From Eubacterium limosum (GTDB lineage Bacteria > Bacillota > Clostridia > Eubacteriales > Eubacteriaceae), in contig CAUEUD010000014.1 of assembly GCA_959020865.1 (NCBI GenBank), positions 1 through 30,487 on the forward strand: a DNA stretch of 30,487 nucleotides, read 5' to 3'. Below are positions 8,701 to 15,875 of this stretch, piece by piece; position 1 is the stretch's first letter, and the number at the start of each line of letters is the position of its first letter. A program made the position numbers and the translations under genes. A model generated the notes under the pieces. That model saw only the letters and a program-made list of their open reading frames with translations. It was not told the origin of the DNA and searched no databases.

Positions 8701-10490
8701 ACGACAGCCAGGGCCGCGACATCATCTACACTGTGGCCGAAAAAGGCGTTGATCCGGGTGACTACTCCACCAGCTACGACGGCACCGACATCATCAACAC
8801 CCACCCGGCCAACCCCACTATCGAGGTGGCCGGCGCCAAGACCTGGGAGGACAATAATGACGCCGAGGGCCTGCGCCCCGACAGCATTACCGTTTACCTG
8901 ATGAAGGACGGCGTAGAGGCCGCCAGCCAGACCGTCACCGGCCCGGACTGGCAGTGCCGCTTTGAGGGCCTGGACCCCGGCACCGCCGATAACCCGATCC
9001 ACTATACCGTCAAAGAAGACCCCATCGAGCACTACACCACCAGCTATGACGGCGCCAACATCACCAACACGCGCATCCCGACCATCACTGTCTCAGGCAC
9101 CAAAACCTGGAAGGACGGCCACAGCACCAACAGGCCTTATCTGGACCTGATCCTCATGGCAAACGGCGTGGAACAGCCCGATAAAACGCCAGAGTGGAGC
9201 AAGCAGGACGGCGATGTCTGGACCTACGAATACCGCAACCTGGACAAATTTGACGCAGAGGGCAAGACCATCACCTACACCGTAACCGAGGCCGTCCCGG
9301 CCGGCTACGGCGGCTATCAGGACCCGGAGAACCCCTTTAATTTCACCAATGTCCGCGACGAGGTCACAAGCCTGCACGGCCGCAAGACCTGGAGCGACAA
9401 GAATAATCAGGACGGAATGAGGCCCGAAAGCGTCACCGTCCAGCTCATGCAGAGCATCGGCGGCGCAGCCGCCACACCGGTAGAAGGGCAGACCCAGGTC
9501 ATGTCCGCAGAAAATTACTGGACCTACAATTTTGAACGGATCCCGGGCTACGACCAGAACGGCGACGCCATTGTCTATACCGTCAAGGAAATCGACCTGC
9601 CCGACGGCTACAGCGCCGACTACAACGGCAACAACATTGTTAACGTGCACCCGGCCAAGGAGAAAATCCAGATCACCGGCACCAAGACCTGGGGTGACGA
9701 CAACGACGCCTCCGGCAAGCGCCCGGGCAGCGTCCGGGTACACCTCATGGCAAACGGCGTCGAAATCGCCGCCCAGACTGTCTACGGGCCGGACTGGAAG
9801 TACATCTTCGAGAACCTGGACAAAACAGGCGATGATGGCAGCCTGGTGGCCTATACCGTGGTCGAGGACCCGGTTCCGGGCTATGACACCATCTACAACG
9901 GCTATAACATCACCAACCAGTGCCGGGACTGCAGCGTGCCGCCAGAGCCCAAGAAGCTCGGCAGCATCAGCGGCAATGTCTTCTACGACGACAACTGGGA
10001 TAAGAAATGGGATCACGACACCGAAGCCCCGGTGGGCAACATCGTGGTCACCCTGTACAATGAAGCCGGGGACAAGGTGGGCGAGACCTTTGCGGACAGC
10101 AACGGCTACTACCGCTTCACCGACCTGGAATACGGCGCGTATACTGTGAGCGTCAGCGACCGCGGCGACGGCTATGTCTGCACTACCGAGAACCAGCAGC
10201 AGAAAATCACCCTGGACGCGCCGGAGCAGGAGGCCGCAGACGTTGGCTTTGCGAAGAAGGAGCCCCCGGTCGATCCGCCGGTAGACCCACCTGTGAACCC
10301 GCCGGTCAACCCGCCGACAGACCCGGGAACCCCGGACATTGTGCCGCCCCAGAGCTTTGAGGTGCCGCCGCAGGTGCCCGCCGCCTCTGTGAACCCGAAC
10401 ACCGGCACAAGGGCTGCCTGCGCAGGCGTGTTCGGCGCTGTACTGCTCCTGGCAGTCACCGCTGTTTTAAGGAAAGTGCGCAGACGGTAG
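5706..10490 (+). CDS. Cell-wall-anchored protein with eight CnaB repeats between two SdrD_B-like domains
   Basis: A 1594-residue stalk-like surface protein, probably an adhesin. Visible in order: a signal peptide (FLFAVLLLLAGLLF core, cleavage near PVHAEG, residue 34); a non-repetitive N-terminal head to about residue 540; an SdrD_B-like domain (GEIRGLVFYDSNKDG, about 545-640); eight CnaB repeats of about 85-95 residues (about 660-1408); a second SdrD_B-like domain (GSISGNVFYDDNWDK, about 1418-1500); a proline-rich wall-spanning segment (PPVDPPVNPP); and an NPNTG motif, hydrophobic helix and RKVRRR tail, i.e. a sortase sorting signal. Most CnaB repeats keep the K of G-x-K-x-W, the E of YTVxE and the N of ITN, the residues that form the internal isopeptide bond in this family. 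The ATG at 5706 follows AAAAGGA. No sortase gene is in the window. Confidence 0.92.
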   Translation: MKTHRLPILRTFLFAVLLLLAGLLFWSAPVHAEGSRELTAEGGDRPYTEWYDHKDAGVLRHQIVKVYARAGETLYFGSSVTDNVNKQDIVMRYTGDTDSGYEPFTTAPGQQGMEIVYDTNTSDNVGYLMNRDQEKAGPDIAGTGTGYKPLVFKVTETGNYEFEFHARLDSGNRNNPRPLNVDSNDAWKANGQGDSTVAAWDVTVAKADGTQVPGRVFTHFLTLNMGNNGRSLESKVRVLTIDGFQYCVDMNGMDPFGFIFFANNRGLVVDDTNNSYYHSFYSDNPGQGVDIDTLINHDPSLQLNSPIVPDNGLDINDRIFFNTPDAELLESLGMAQEPDTSGTVSDFKFTGFKEGFGYVGEGGTFTFNAQNISSYELKIDLRNYQEKQVDGSYKTVDHGIVTIGNACVDGLNSVSWNGRGADGNVLPAGKCNLTEVTLQARGGEVHLPLLDVENNPGGIIVERCNGGGTDAERHTIYYNNTTVPALNGADADQSAGVDSTDGAMKFSGNKGNRTILDVWAYYKIGDPGSLSTNLELIPRTDDTNGEIRGLVFYDSNKDGIYAKIDQDYPLPNVTVELLGPDGKTVIATTTTDISGGYVFTNVPFSEDAYRVQVVSPYPGMNACTTKDKTDATKTNELQLDTVDPATPNVTNTDVGYYVPPETISIPVQKLWNDVDDTTGRPGEIVVKLLKNDKPTLESLTLNAGNGWRGSFDNLLKFENGKAIQYTIAEVTVDGYTSQTKGDMSSGYTLINTRVGKTSLSGTKTWKDDGGARPEVILTLKAGGTPVAGAVPVWDKTGDVWTWSFDNLDKFDGNGRLITYTVEEAVPDGYKAEYDGNNITNIRFGYTEVTGQKIWQDGGQNNSQRPNITLTLKADGEVVQDAVPFWTYKENTWSYTFENLLKYNKEGQLITYTVEEAPMDGYTTTMNGNDITNTRTGITSLEGKKIWQDDNDVDGKRPPEVTVQLMQSIDHGAPVPVDGKTAVIDEAAGWSYSFTDLPAYDSQGRDIIYTVAEKGVDPGDYSTSYDGTDIINTHPANPTIEVAGAKTWEDNNDAEGLRPDSITVYLMKDGVEAASQTVTGPDWQCRFEGLDPGTADNPIHYTVKEDPIEHYTTSYDGANITNTRIPTITVSGTKTWKDGHSTNRPYLDLILMANGVEQPDKTPEWSKQDGDVWTYEYRNLDKFDAEGKTITYTVTEAVPAGYGGYQDPENPFNFTNVRDEVTSLHGRKTWSDKNNQDGMRPESVTVQLMQSIGGAAATPVEGQTQVMSAENYWTYNFERIPGYDQNGDAIVYTVKEIDLPDGYSADYNGNNIVNVHPAKEKIQITGTKTWGDDNDASGKRPGSVRVHLMANGVEIAAQTVYGPDWKYIFENLDKTGDDGSLVAYTVVEDPVPGYDTIYNGYNITNQCRDCSVPPEPKKLGSISGNVFYDDNWDKKWDHDTEAPVGNIVVTLYNEAGDKVGETFADSNGYYRFTDLEYGAYTVSVSDRGDGYVCTTENQQQKITLDAPEQEAADVGFAKKEPPVDPPVDPPVNPPVNPPTDPGTPDIVPPQSFEVPPQVPAASVNPNTGTRAACAGVFGAVLLLAVTAVLRKVRRR

Positions 10491-10584
10491 GAAAGAAACC
10501 AGAAAATTCTCAGGAATTTTAAAACTTTCCCTTGCACTTTTTGAAAGAAAAGGTAAAATAGAATATATATATTGTTAATTGCAT

Positions 10585-10622
10585 CACTGCAAAAAAAAAA
10601 CCACTTTTTTGCAGTGTTTTTT
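10585..10622 (+). terminator. Intrinsic terminator after the CnaB protein gene
   Basis: CACTGCAAAAAA (10585-10596) pairs with TTTTTTGCAGTG (10605-10616), then six T residues. Confidence 0.85.
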
Positions 10623-10771
10623 GATGTTTCGTCCAATTTTTAAAAAATTGGCAGCGCGCAGGAGCGTTAGCGGGCAAGCGGCAACGAAACAAACGCAAAT
10701 CACGAGGAACGGTCCAGATAAGCGTAAGCAGTTCCGAAAGGATTTGTGATCCTTAAAAATCAGGAGGCGTA
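10623..10771 (+). promoter_or_regulatory. pyrG upstream region with small inverted repeats
   Basis: The spacer contains a near-palindrome CCAATTTTT/AAAAATTGG (10633-10651), then a G-rich stretch, then short pairings GGAAC/GTTCC and GGAT/ATCC before the ribosome binding site AGGAGG (10762-10767). No convincing -35/-10 pair was seen. In Bacillus subtilis, pyrG is controlled by CTP-sensitive attenuation, but I cannot identify the matching initiation run or a clear leader terminator here. Confidence 0.35.
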
Positions 10772-12394
10772 ATGAAAACAAAGTATATATTTGTAACCGG
10801 CGGTGTGGTTTCTTCACTTGGAAAGGGGATCACCAGTGCATCCCTTGGGCGTTTGCTCAAGGCCAGAGGTCTGAAGGTGTCCATTCAGAAATTCGACCCC
10901 TACCTCAATTATGATCCGGGTACCATGAGCCCGTACCAGCACGGCGAGGTCTTCGTGACCGATGACGGCGCAGAGACCGACCTCGACCTCGGCCACTACG
11001 AGCGTTTTACCGATGAAAGCCTGGGCCAGTACAGCAACGTGACCACCGGCAAGGTCTATTGGAATGTCATCTCCAAGGAACGCCGGGGCGATTACCTGGG
11101 CGGTACCGTACAGGTTATCCCGCACATCACCAATGAGATCAAGGAAAGCATCCTGCGCGTGTCTGAGAGCGCAGCTAACCCGGACGTGGTCATCACCGAA
11201 ATCGGCGGTACAGTGGGCGATATTGAGAGCCTGCCTTACCTGGAGGCCATCCGCCAGTTTGAGGGCGACCTGGGCCCGGAAAACGTGCTCTATATCCATG
11301 TCACCCTGCTGCCCTACCTGGGCAAGGCCGGCGAGCTGAAGACCAAGCCCACCCAGCACTCGGTCAAGGAGCTGCGCAGCATCGGCATTCAGCCGGACAT
11401 CATTGTCCTGCGCTCCGAAAAGGAAGTAGAGGACAGCCTCAAGGATAAGATCAGCCTGTTCTGCAACGTGGACAAGGACGCAGTCGTCACCAACCTGGAC
11501 GCGCCGGAGCTGTACGAAGTGCCGCTGATGCTTGAGAAGGAAGGACTGGCCCGGCTGGTCTGCAGCAAGCTCAAGATGCGCTGCAAGGACCCGGACCTCA
11601 CCGAGTGGAAGGAGCTGGTCACCCGCGCCAAGAGCCTGGAAAACAAGGCGACCATCGCCCTGGTGGGCAAGTACGTCGAGCTTCATGACGCATACCTGTC
11701 CGTCGCCGAAGCCCTGCGCCACGGCGGCATTGCAAACAACGCCGAGGTTACCATTAAATGGGTGCACTCCGAGGATTTAAACGAACAGAACGTGGACCGT
11801 ATCATGAAGGATGTGGACGGCATCATCGTGCCCGGCGGCTTTGGCAACCGCGGCATCGAGGGTAAAATCGAAGCGATCCGCTGGGCCCGCGAAAACAAGA
11901 TCCCGTTCCTGGGGCTCTGCCTGGGCTTACAGCTCACCGTCATCGAGTTTGCCCGCAATGTGGCAGGCTTAGAGGGCGCCAACAGCATCGAGCTGGACGA
12001 GGAGACACCTTATCCGGTTATCAGCCTCATGGAGGAACAGAAAAAAATCCAGAACATGGGCGGCACCATGCGTCTGGGCGCTTACCCCTGTGAGCTCAAG
12101 GAAGGCTCCCGCGCCTGTGCGGCTTACGGCGGCGCCAAGACCATCGAGGAACGCCACCGCCACCGCTACGAAGTCAACGACGAGTACATTCAGACGCTGG
12201 CCGAAAAGGGCCTGGTATTCTCCGGTATGTCACCTGACGGCGTTTTAGTGGAAATGGTCGAGCTCAAGGAGCATCCTTTCTTCATCGCCACCCAGGCCCA
12301 TCCGGAATTCAAATCCCGCCCGAACAAAGCCCATCCGCTTTTCAGCAGCTTTGTGGAAGCGGCCATGAACGACAGAAACAAGGGAAGCCGTTAA
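10772..12394 (+). CDS. pyrG: CTP synthase (glutamine-hydrolysing)
   Basis: Converts UTP to CTP using ATP and glutamine-derived ammonia, the last step of pyrimidine nucleotide synthesis; cytosolic tetramer. The 540-residue length is standard. The N-terminal synthase domain begins KYIFVTGGVVSSLGKGITSA, the nucleotide-binding loop, and carries the GTMSPYQHGEVFVTDDGAET signature. The C-terminal class I glutamine amidotransferase domain has GGFGNRG, the nucleophile Cys at about residue 383 in GLCLGLQ, and His/Glu at about 510/512 in AHPEF. All catalytic residues are present. The start is fixed by AGGAGG five bases upstream of ATG. It appears to be a single-gene unit, with terminators on both sides. 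Confidence 0.98.
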   Translation: MKTKYIFVTGGVVSSLGKGITSASLGRLLKARGLKVSIQKFDPYLNYDPGTMSPYQHGEVFVTDDGAETDLDLGHYERFTDESLGQYSNVTTGKVYWNVISKERRGDYLGGTVQVIPHITNEIKESILRVSESAANPDVVITEIGGTVGDIESLPYLEAIRQFEGDLGPENVLYIHVTLLPYLGKAGELKTKPTQHSVKELRSIGIQPDIIVLRSEKEVEDSLKDKISLFCNVDKDAVVTNLDAPELYEVPLMLEKEGLARLVCSKLKMRCKDPDLTEWKELVTRAKSLENKATIALVGKYVELHDAYLSVAEALRHGGIANNAEVTIKWVHSEDLNEQNVDRIMKDVDGIIVPGGFGNRGIEGKIEAIRWARENKIPFLGLCLGLQLTVIEFARNVAGLEGANSIELDEETPYPVISLMEEQKKIQNMGGTMRLGAYPCELKEGSRACAAYGGAKTIEERHRHRYEVNDEYIQTLAEKGLVFSGMSPDGVLVEMVELKEHPFFIATQAHPEFKSRPNKAHPLFSSFVEAAMNDRNKGSR

Positions 12395-12407
12395 TATGAA
12401 ATTTTCC

Positions 12408-12440
12408 AAGGGGTATCGTTACGATACCCCTTGATTTTTT
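12408..12440 (+). terminator. Intrinsic terminator of pyrG (GTATCG stem family)
   Basis: AAGGGGTATCG (12408-12418), loop TTA, CGATACCCCTT (12422-12432), then GATTTTTT. Perfect 11-base stem. Confidence 0.9.
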
Positions 12441-12457
12441 AAAGGATGGCGTTCAGA

Positions 12458-12541
12458 CTGTCAAAGAATTTCTGAGAGACGAAGCCTTTTTTCTTATCAG
12501 GATAAAAAATGCAGTCTCGGGCTGATACACTTCTTTGACAG
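12458..12541. repeat. Nested palindromic repeat, family B short form
   Basis: An outer perfect inverted repeat CTGTCAAAGAA (12458-12468) / TTCTTTGACAG (12531-12541) encloses the 43-base palindrome from GAGAC (12476) to GTCTC (12518), which has inner TTATC/GATAA pairing. A related short form is at 17244-17285 on the opposite strand, and long forms sharing both ends are at 16987-17177 and 26723-26912. Confidence 0.7.
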
Positions 12542-12607
12542 CTTGTTGAATTTTCACGTTTAATTAAAAAATGATGAAAAATTTTATCTTGACACAAGAT
12601 ATAGGCC

Positions 12608-12826
12608 TGTGCAAAACTGTGGATAACTTTCGCTTTGTTTATAAAAATCGGTTAAAAATGTGTAAAACTGTGGAAAACATCCGTTTTTCCTGTGGACAAT
12701 GTTTATAACTTGGTGGGTAAGTGGAAAAATCCCCATAAATCCATTGTTGAAAAGTGGAGAATCTGTGGATAAGGTTCTGGAAAAGTTTATGCACAACTTG
12801 TGGATAAACCCCCTTAGTTATCCACA
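12608..12826. other. DnaA-box cluster (origin-like or DnaA-titration site)
   Basis: Five perfect matches to the DnaA box TTATNCACA: minus strand at 12618-12626, 12764-12772 and 12799-12807; plus strand at 12787-12795 and 12818-12826. One-mismatch copies are at 12608-12616, 12659-12667, 12669-12677 and 12691-12699. All lie within 219 bases. An AT-rich stretch (about 12545-12590) and the inverted repeat ATCTTG/CAAGAT (12586-12600) adjoin on the left. The density is like that of a bacterial origin, but dnaA, dnaN, rpmH and gyrase genes are absent, and pyrG and nadE run in the same direction on both sides. A secondary cluster that titrates DnaA or controls nadE is therefore at least as likely as oriC. 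Confidence 0.8.
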
Positions 12827-12827
12827 C

Positions 12828-12856
12828 TTGTTCATAAATCCGATTCGCGGTATAAT
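12828..12856 (+). promoter_or_regulatory. Candidate promoter of nadE, abutting a DnaA box
   Basis: A perfect TATAAT (12851-12856) lies 17 bases after TTGTTC (12828-12833). The last DnaA box (12818-12826) ends one base before the -35 element, so DnaA bound there could touch RNA polymerase. Confidence 0.6.
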
Positions 12857-12952
12857 GAGATAAAAGCAAAACTATATCTTGGGGCAGACTTTTCACACCA
12901 CACTTTGTCCGTCAAAAAAGATAATGTTTTCAATGAAAAAGAAAGGGTAAAT

Positions 12953-14902
12953 ATGAAAGATTTAGGATATATTCGCACCGCCTGCGCGGTGCCGGTCATC
13001 AAGGTAGGGGACTGCGCGGCTAACGCGGACGCGGTCATCGCGCTGTGTGCAGAAGCCTTTGAAAAGCAGGTGGGCATCGTGGTTTTTCCGGAGCTGTGCG
13101 TTACGGGCTACACCTGCGGCGACCTGTTTTTCCAGCGCACCCTGCAAAAGGCAGCGGCAGCGGCTGTGGATAAAATCAGGGCGTGGTCTGAGGGCAGAGC
13201 CATGCTCATCGTGGTGGGCGCGCCTGTGGCTGTGAGCAGCGGGCTGTACAACTGCGCGGTCGCCATCTCGGACGGGGAGATCCTGGGTATTGTGCCCAAA
13301 ACTTATGTGCCGGACAATCAGGAATATTATGAAAAGCGCTGGTTCCGCTCCGCCGGGCAGCTGCGCGTATCCGAAACCAGCTTCTTTGGGGAGCCGGCGT
13401 CCATGGGCACCGGGCTTCTGTTCAGCCACGAGAGCTGGGAAGAAGTGGTCGTGGGCATTGAAATCTGTGAGGACCTGTGGGCGCCGGTCCCCCCGAGCAG
13501 CTATCATGCCGCGGCTGGGGCCACCATCATCGTGAACCCCTCGGCCAGCAATGAGATCATCGGAAAGAGCGAGTACCGCATAGACCTGGTAAGACAGCAG
13601 TCTGCCCGCTTAAACGCCGGGTACCTGTACTGCTCCAGCGGCTATGGCGAGTCCACCACCGACCTTGTCTTTGGCGGCGACGCTCTCATCTGTGAAAAGG
13701 GCACGCTGCTGGCACGGTCGCGCCGTTTCCAGACCGAAAGCCAGCTGGTGGTGGCCGACATGGACGTGGAGGCCATCCTCCATGACCGCCAGCTCCAGAC
13801 CTCCTTTGGCGATTCGGTGGATATTCTGGAAGGGCGCGTGTATGAGGAATGTTTCTTTACTGCCTGCGACGCCCAGGACTGCCTGCGCAGTGTGAACCCA
13901 CAGCCCTTTGTGCCTGCGGACACAGCACGCCGCAACGAGCGCTGTGAGGAAATCTTCAATATTCAGACCATGGCTCTGGGCAGCCGTGTGGCCCATATCG
14001 GCGACCCGGCCATGGTGGTGGGCATCTCCGGCGGCCTGGATTCCACCCTGGCGCTGCTGGTGTGCGTGAACGTCTGTGACCAGTTCGGCATTGACCGAAA
14101 GCGCATCCACGCGGTCACCATGCCGGGCTTTGGCACCACGGACCGCACCTACGACAACGCGGTCAGCCTGATCCGTTCCCTGGGAGCCACCTTTCACGAA
14201 ATCTCGATCAGGGAGGCGGCCACACACCATCTGGAGGACATCGGCCATGACCTGAGCGTCCATGACGTCACCTATGAGAACGCCCAGGCCCGGGAGCGGA
14301 CCCAGATTCTCATGGACCTGGCCAACCGCCTGAACGGCCTGGTCATCGGTACCGGGGATCTGTCCGAGCTGGCCCTGGGCTGGGCCACCTACAACGGGGA
14401 CCACATGTCCATGTACGGGGTGAATGGCGGCATTCCCAAGACCCTGGTGCGCTACCTGGTGCGCTACGTGGCCGACGAAAACCCCGACGAAGCGATCCGC
14501 CGGATTCTCTACGATGTGCTGGATACCCCCGTATCGCCCGAGCTGCTGCCCCCGGACGCATCGGGCAAAATCGCCCAGAAAACCGAGGATCTGGTGGGCC
14601 CCTACGAGCTCCACGATTTCTTCATGTACCATGTGCTCAGGAACGGCTACAGTCCGGACAAGATTTACTACCTGAGCCGGCAGGCTTTTGAGGGGGCCTA
14701 TGACGACGCCACCCTTTACAAGTGGCTGCGCAATTTCTACTGGCGCTTCTTTACCCAGCAGTTCAAGCGCTCTTGCCTGCCCGACGGCCCCAAGGTGGGC
14801 ACCGTGTCCCTGTCCCCGAGGGGGGACTGGCGCATGCCCTCAGACGCCAGGGTCGAGGAATGGATGCGCGTGCTGGACGCTCTCCGGCCAGACAAGGCGT
14901 GA
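12953..14902 (+). CDS. nadE: Glutamine-dependent NAD+ synthase
   Basis: Amidates nicotinate adenine dinucleotide to NAD+ with ATP, using ammonia released from glutamine. The 649-residue two-domain form is visible. The N-terminal nitrilase-type glutaminase has its catalytic triad: Glu47 in VFPELCVTGY, Lys116 in PKTYVPDN and Cys172 in EICEDLW. The C-terminal synthetase has the P-loop SGGLDSTLALL at about residue 359 and GTGDLSELALGW, where the product binds. The ATG at 12953 is preferred because GAAAGGG (12941-12947) precedes it; an in-frame TTG at 12905 would add 16 residues without a good ribosome binding site. The gene follows a DnaA-box cluster, an unusual setting for a cofactor gene. Confidence 0.96.
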   Translation: MKDLGYIRTACAVPVIKVGDCAANADAVIALCAEAFEKQVGIVVFPELCVTGYTCGDLFFQRTLQKAAAAAVDKIRAWSEGRAMLIVVGAPVAVSSGLYNCAVAISDGEILGIVPKTYVPDNQEYYEKRWFRSAGQLRVSETSFFGEPASMGTGLLFSHESWEEVVVGIEICEDLWAPVPPSSYHAAAGATIIVNPSASNEIIGKSEYRIDLVRQQSARLNAGYLYCSSGYGESTTDLVFGGDALICEKGTLLARSRRFQTESQLVVADMDVEAILHDRQLQTSFGDSVDILEGRVYEECFFTACDAQDCLRSVNPQPFVPADTARRNERCEEIFNIQTMALGSRVAHIGDPAMVVGISGGLDSTLALLVCVNVCDQFGIDRKRIHAVTMPGFGTTDRTYDNAVSLIRSLGATFHEISIREAATHHLEDIGHDLSVHDVTYENAQARERTQILMDLANRLNGLVIGTGDLSELALGWATYNGDHMSMYGVNGGIPKTLVRYLVRYVADENPDEAIRRILYDVLDTPVSPELLPPDASGKIAQKTEDLVGPYELHDFFMYHVLRNGYSPDKIYYLSRQAFEGAYDDATLYKWLRNFYWRFFTQQFKRSCLPDGPKVGTVSLSPRGDWRMPSDARVEEWMRVLDALRPDKA

Positions 14903-14943
14903 AAAAAAGAGGTACGGTCTGTTTTGGACCGTACCTCTTTTTT
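14902..14943. terminator. Bidirectional terminator between nadE and plsC
   Basis: GAGGTACGGTC (14909-14919) pairs perfectly with GACCGTACCTC (14927-14937). A run of A on the left and T on the right lets it work for both converging genes. The stem is related to the hairpins at 17195-17221 and 24577-24601. Confidence 0.88.
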
Positions 14944-15679
14944 AATGAAACCCCTCGCCGCCCATGGCTTCAAGCCCCTCGCGCACTTTTTCCTCTGCCA
15001 GCTTTGGCAGGTTTTTCCAGTCGGCCCGGGTGTAGTCCTCGGTGTCGATGGGGGGCAGTACCCTGATGGCGACGTCGGCCGGATGAATCCAGAGATTGTC
15101 GCGGCCCATGAGCTTGTCCGTATCCTTCATGCAGAAGGGAACCACGGGCACCTTGTTGTTCTGGGCGATTTTAAACGCCCCGGGCTTAAATTCGCCCAGG
15201 TACCCGTCCTTGGTGCGGGTGCCTTCTGGAAAGACGACCATGGAGTAACCCTCGGCCACCCAGTATTCTGCCTCTTTGATGTTTTTGATGGCCTCGCGCG
15301 GGTTGTCCCGGTCAAGGAACACACAGTGCAGTTCCTCCATCCACGCACGGATCAGCGGGATTTTGCCGATTTCCTTCTTGGCCACCAGGGGCTTGGTGTC
15401 ATCGCCCAGATAGCCCAGAACCAGGGGAATGTCAAAGTAGCTGCGGTGGTTGGAAACGTAGACCGCAGGTCCCTCGGGCATGTTCTCAAGCCCCTCCACC
15501 GAGACAGTGCCCCCGGCCGTGCGGATCATGCTTCTGGCCCAGGGGCTGACCGCCTTTCGGACGACCGCGTCATGAGCGGCAGTATCGCCCGCTCTCCCAA
15601 GCCTGCGGGCCTTAAAACGGCTGGGCAAAAGGGCCAGCTGATACAGCCAGAAATGGATAAACCATAGAATTGTTCTCAA
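14942..15679 (-). CDS. plsC: 1-acyl-sn-glycerol-3-phosphate acyltransferase
   Basis: Acylates lysophosphatidic acid to phosphatidic acid, the second acyl step of membrane phospholipid synthesis. The 245-residue product has the family's H-x4-D catalytic motif (His78/Asp83 in NHRSYFD) and the EGTR motif at 152-155 in FPEGTRTKDG. An N-terminal hydrophobic stretch (TILWFIHFWLYQLALL) suits membrane attachment. I chose the TTG at 15679 as start: GAGGAG lies six bases upstream and family similarity begins there. Upstream ATG codons in frame would translate a dispersed repeat. The TTG start itself is inferred. It converges on nadE and lies downstream of trmB, separated by a repeat element. Confidence 0.9.
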   Translation of the reverse strand: MRTILWFIHFWLYQLALLPSRFKARRLGRAGDTAAHDAVVRKAVSPWARSMIRTAGGTVSVEGLENMPEGPAVYVSNHRSYFDIPLVLGYLGDDTKPLVAKKEIGKIPLIRAWMEELHCVFLDRDNPREAIKNIKEAEYWVAEGYSMVVFPEGTRTKDGYLGEFKPGAFKIAQNNKVPVVPFCMKDTDKLMGRDNLWIHPADVAIRVLPPIDTEDYTRADWKNLPKLAEEKVREGLEAMGGEGFH

Positions 15680-15751
15680 ATTTGTCTCCTCGTAAATAAT
15701 ATTGTTAAATAAAATAAAATGGTGTCGAATCCTTAAAAAGTAGCGATTTAA

Positions 15752-15875
15752 GTTGATAATTGATAGTTGATGGTTGATAGTTTTAGAACCCTTTTGCCTT
15801 TGGCAAAAGCGAAAAATTAAATGCGCAAAGCGCATTTGCACCTTAACTATCCACTATCAACTATTCACTATCAAC
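15752..15875. repeat. Dispersed palindromic element, family A copy 1
   Basis: Copies of TTGATAG/TTGATGG (15752-15782) are matched by inverted copies (CTATCAA) at 15845-15875. Inside are two hairpins: CCTTTTGCC/GGCAAAAG (about 15790-15808) and ATGCGC/GCGCAT (15821-15836). In minus sense the order is TTGATAG ends, GGTGCAAAT hairpin, TCGCTTTT/AAAAGGGTTC hairpin, TATCAAC ends, the same order as the copy at 22468-22605. It has no coding capacity and looks like a miniature inverted-repeat element. Confidence 0.7.

Noticed and set aside
7938..9032. 364-codon open frame on the minus strand
   Set aside because: It is antisense to the CnaB repeats; open frames opposite GC-rich repetitive coding sequence are expected and the product resembles no protein I know.
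10814..11767. 317-codon open frame on the minus strand
   Set aside because: Shadow of pyrG.
12545..12826. Calling this region the chromosomal origin oriC
   Set aside because: DnaA boxes and an AT-rich stretch fit, but no dnaA/dnaN/rpmH is near and genes on both sides run the same way. Whole-genome skew would be needed.
12905..12952. TTG start for nadE
   Set aside because: No ribosome binding site there, while ATG at 12953 has one and begins at the family's usual point.
15752..15875. CRISPR-like array from repeated TTGATAG units
   Set aside because: Units are about 7-10 bases, uneven and inverted at the far end; there are no spacers of constant length and no cas genes.
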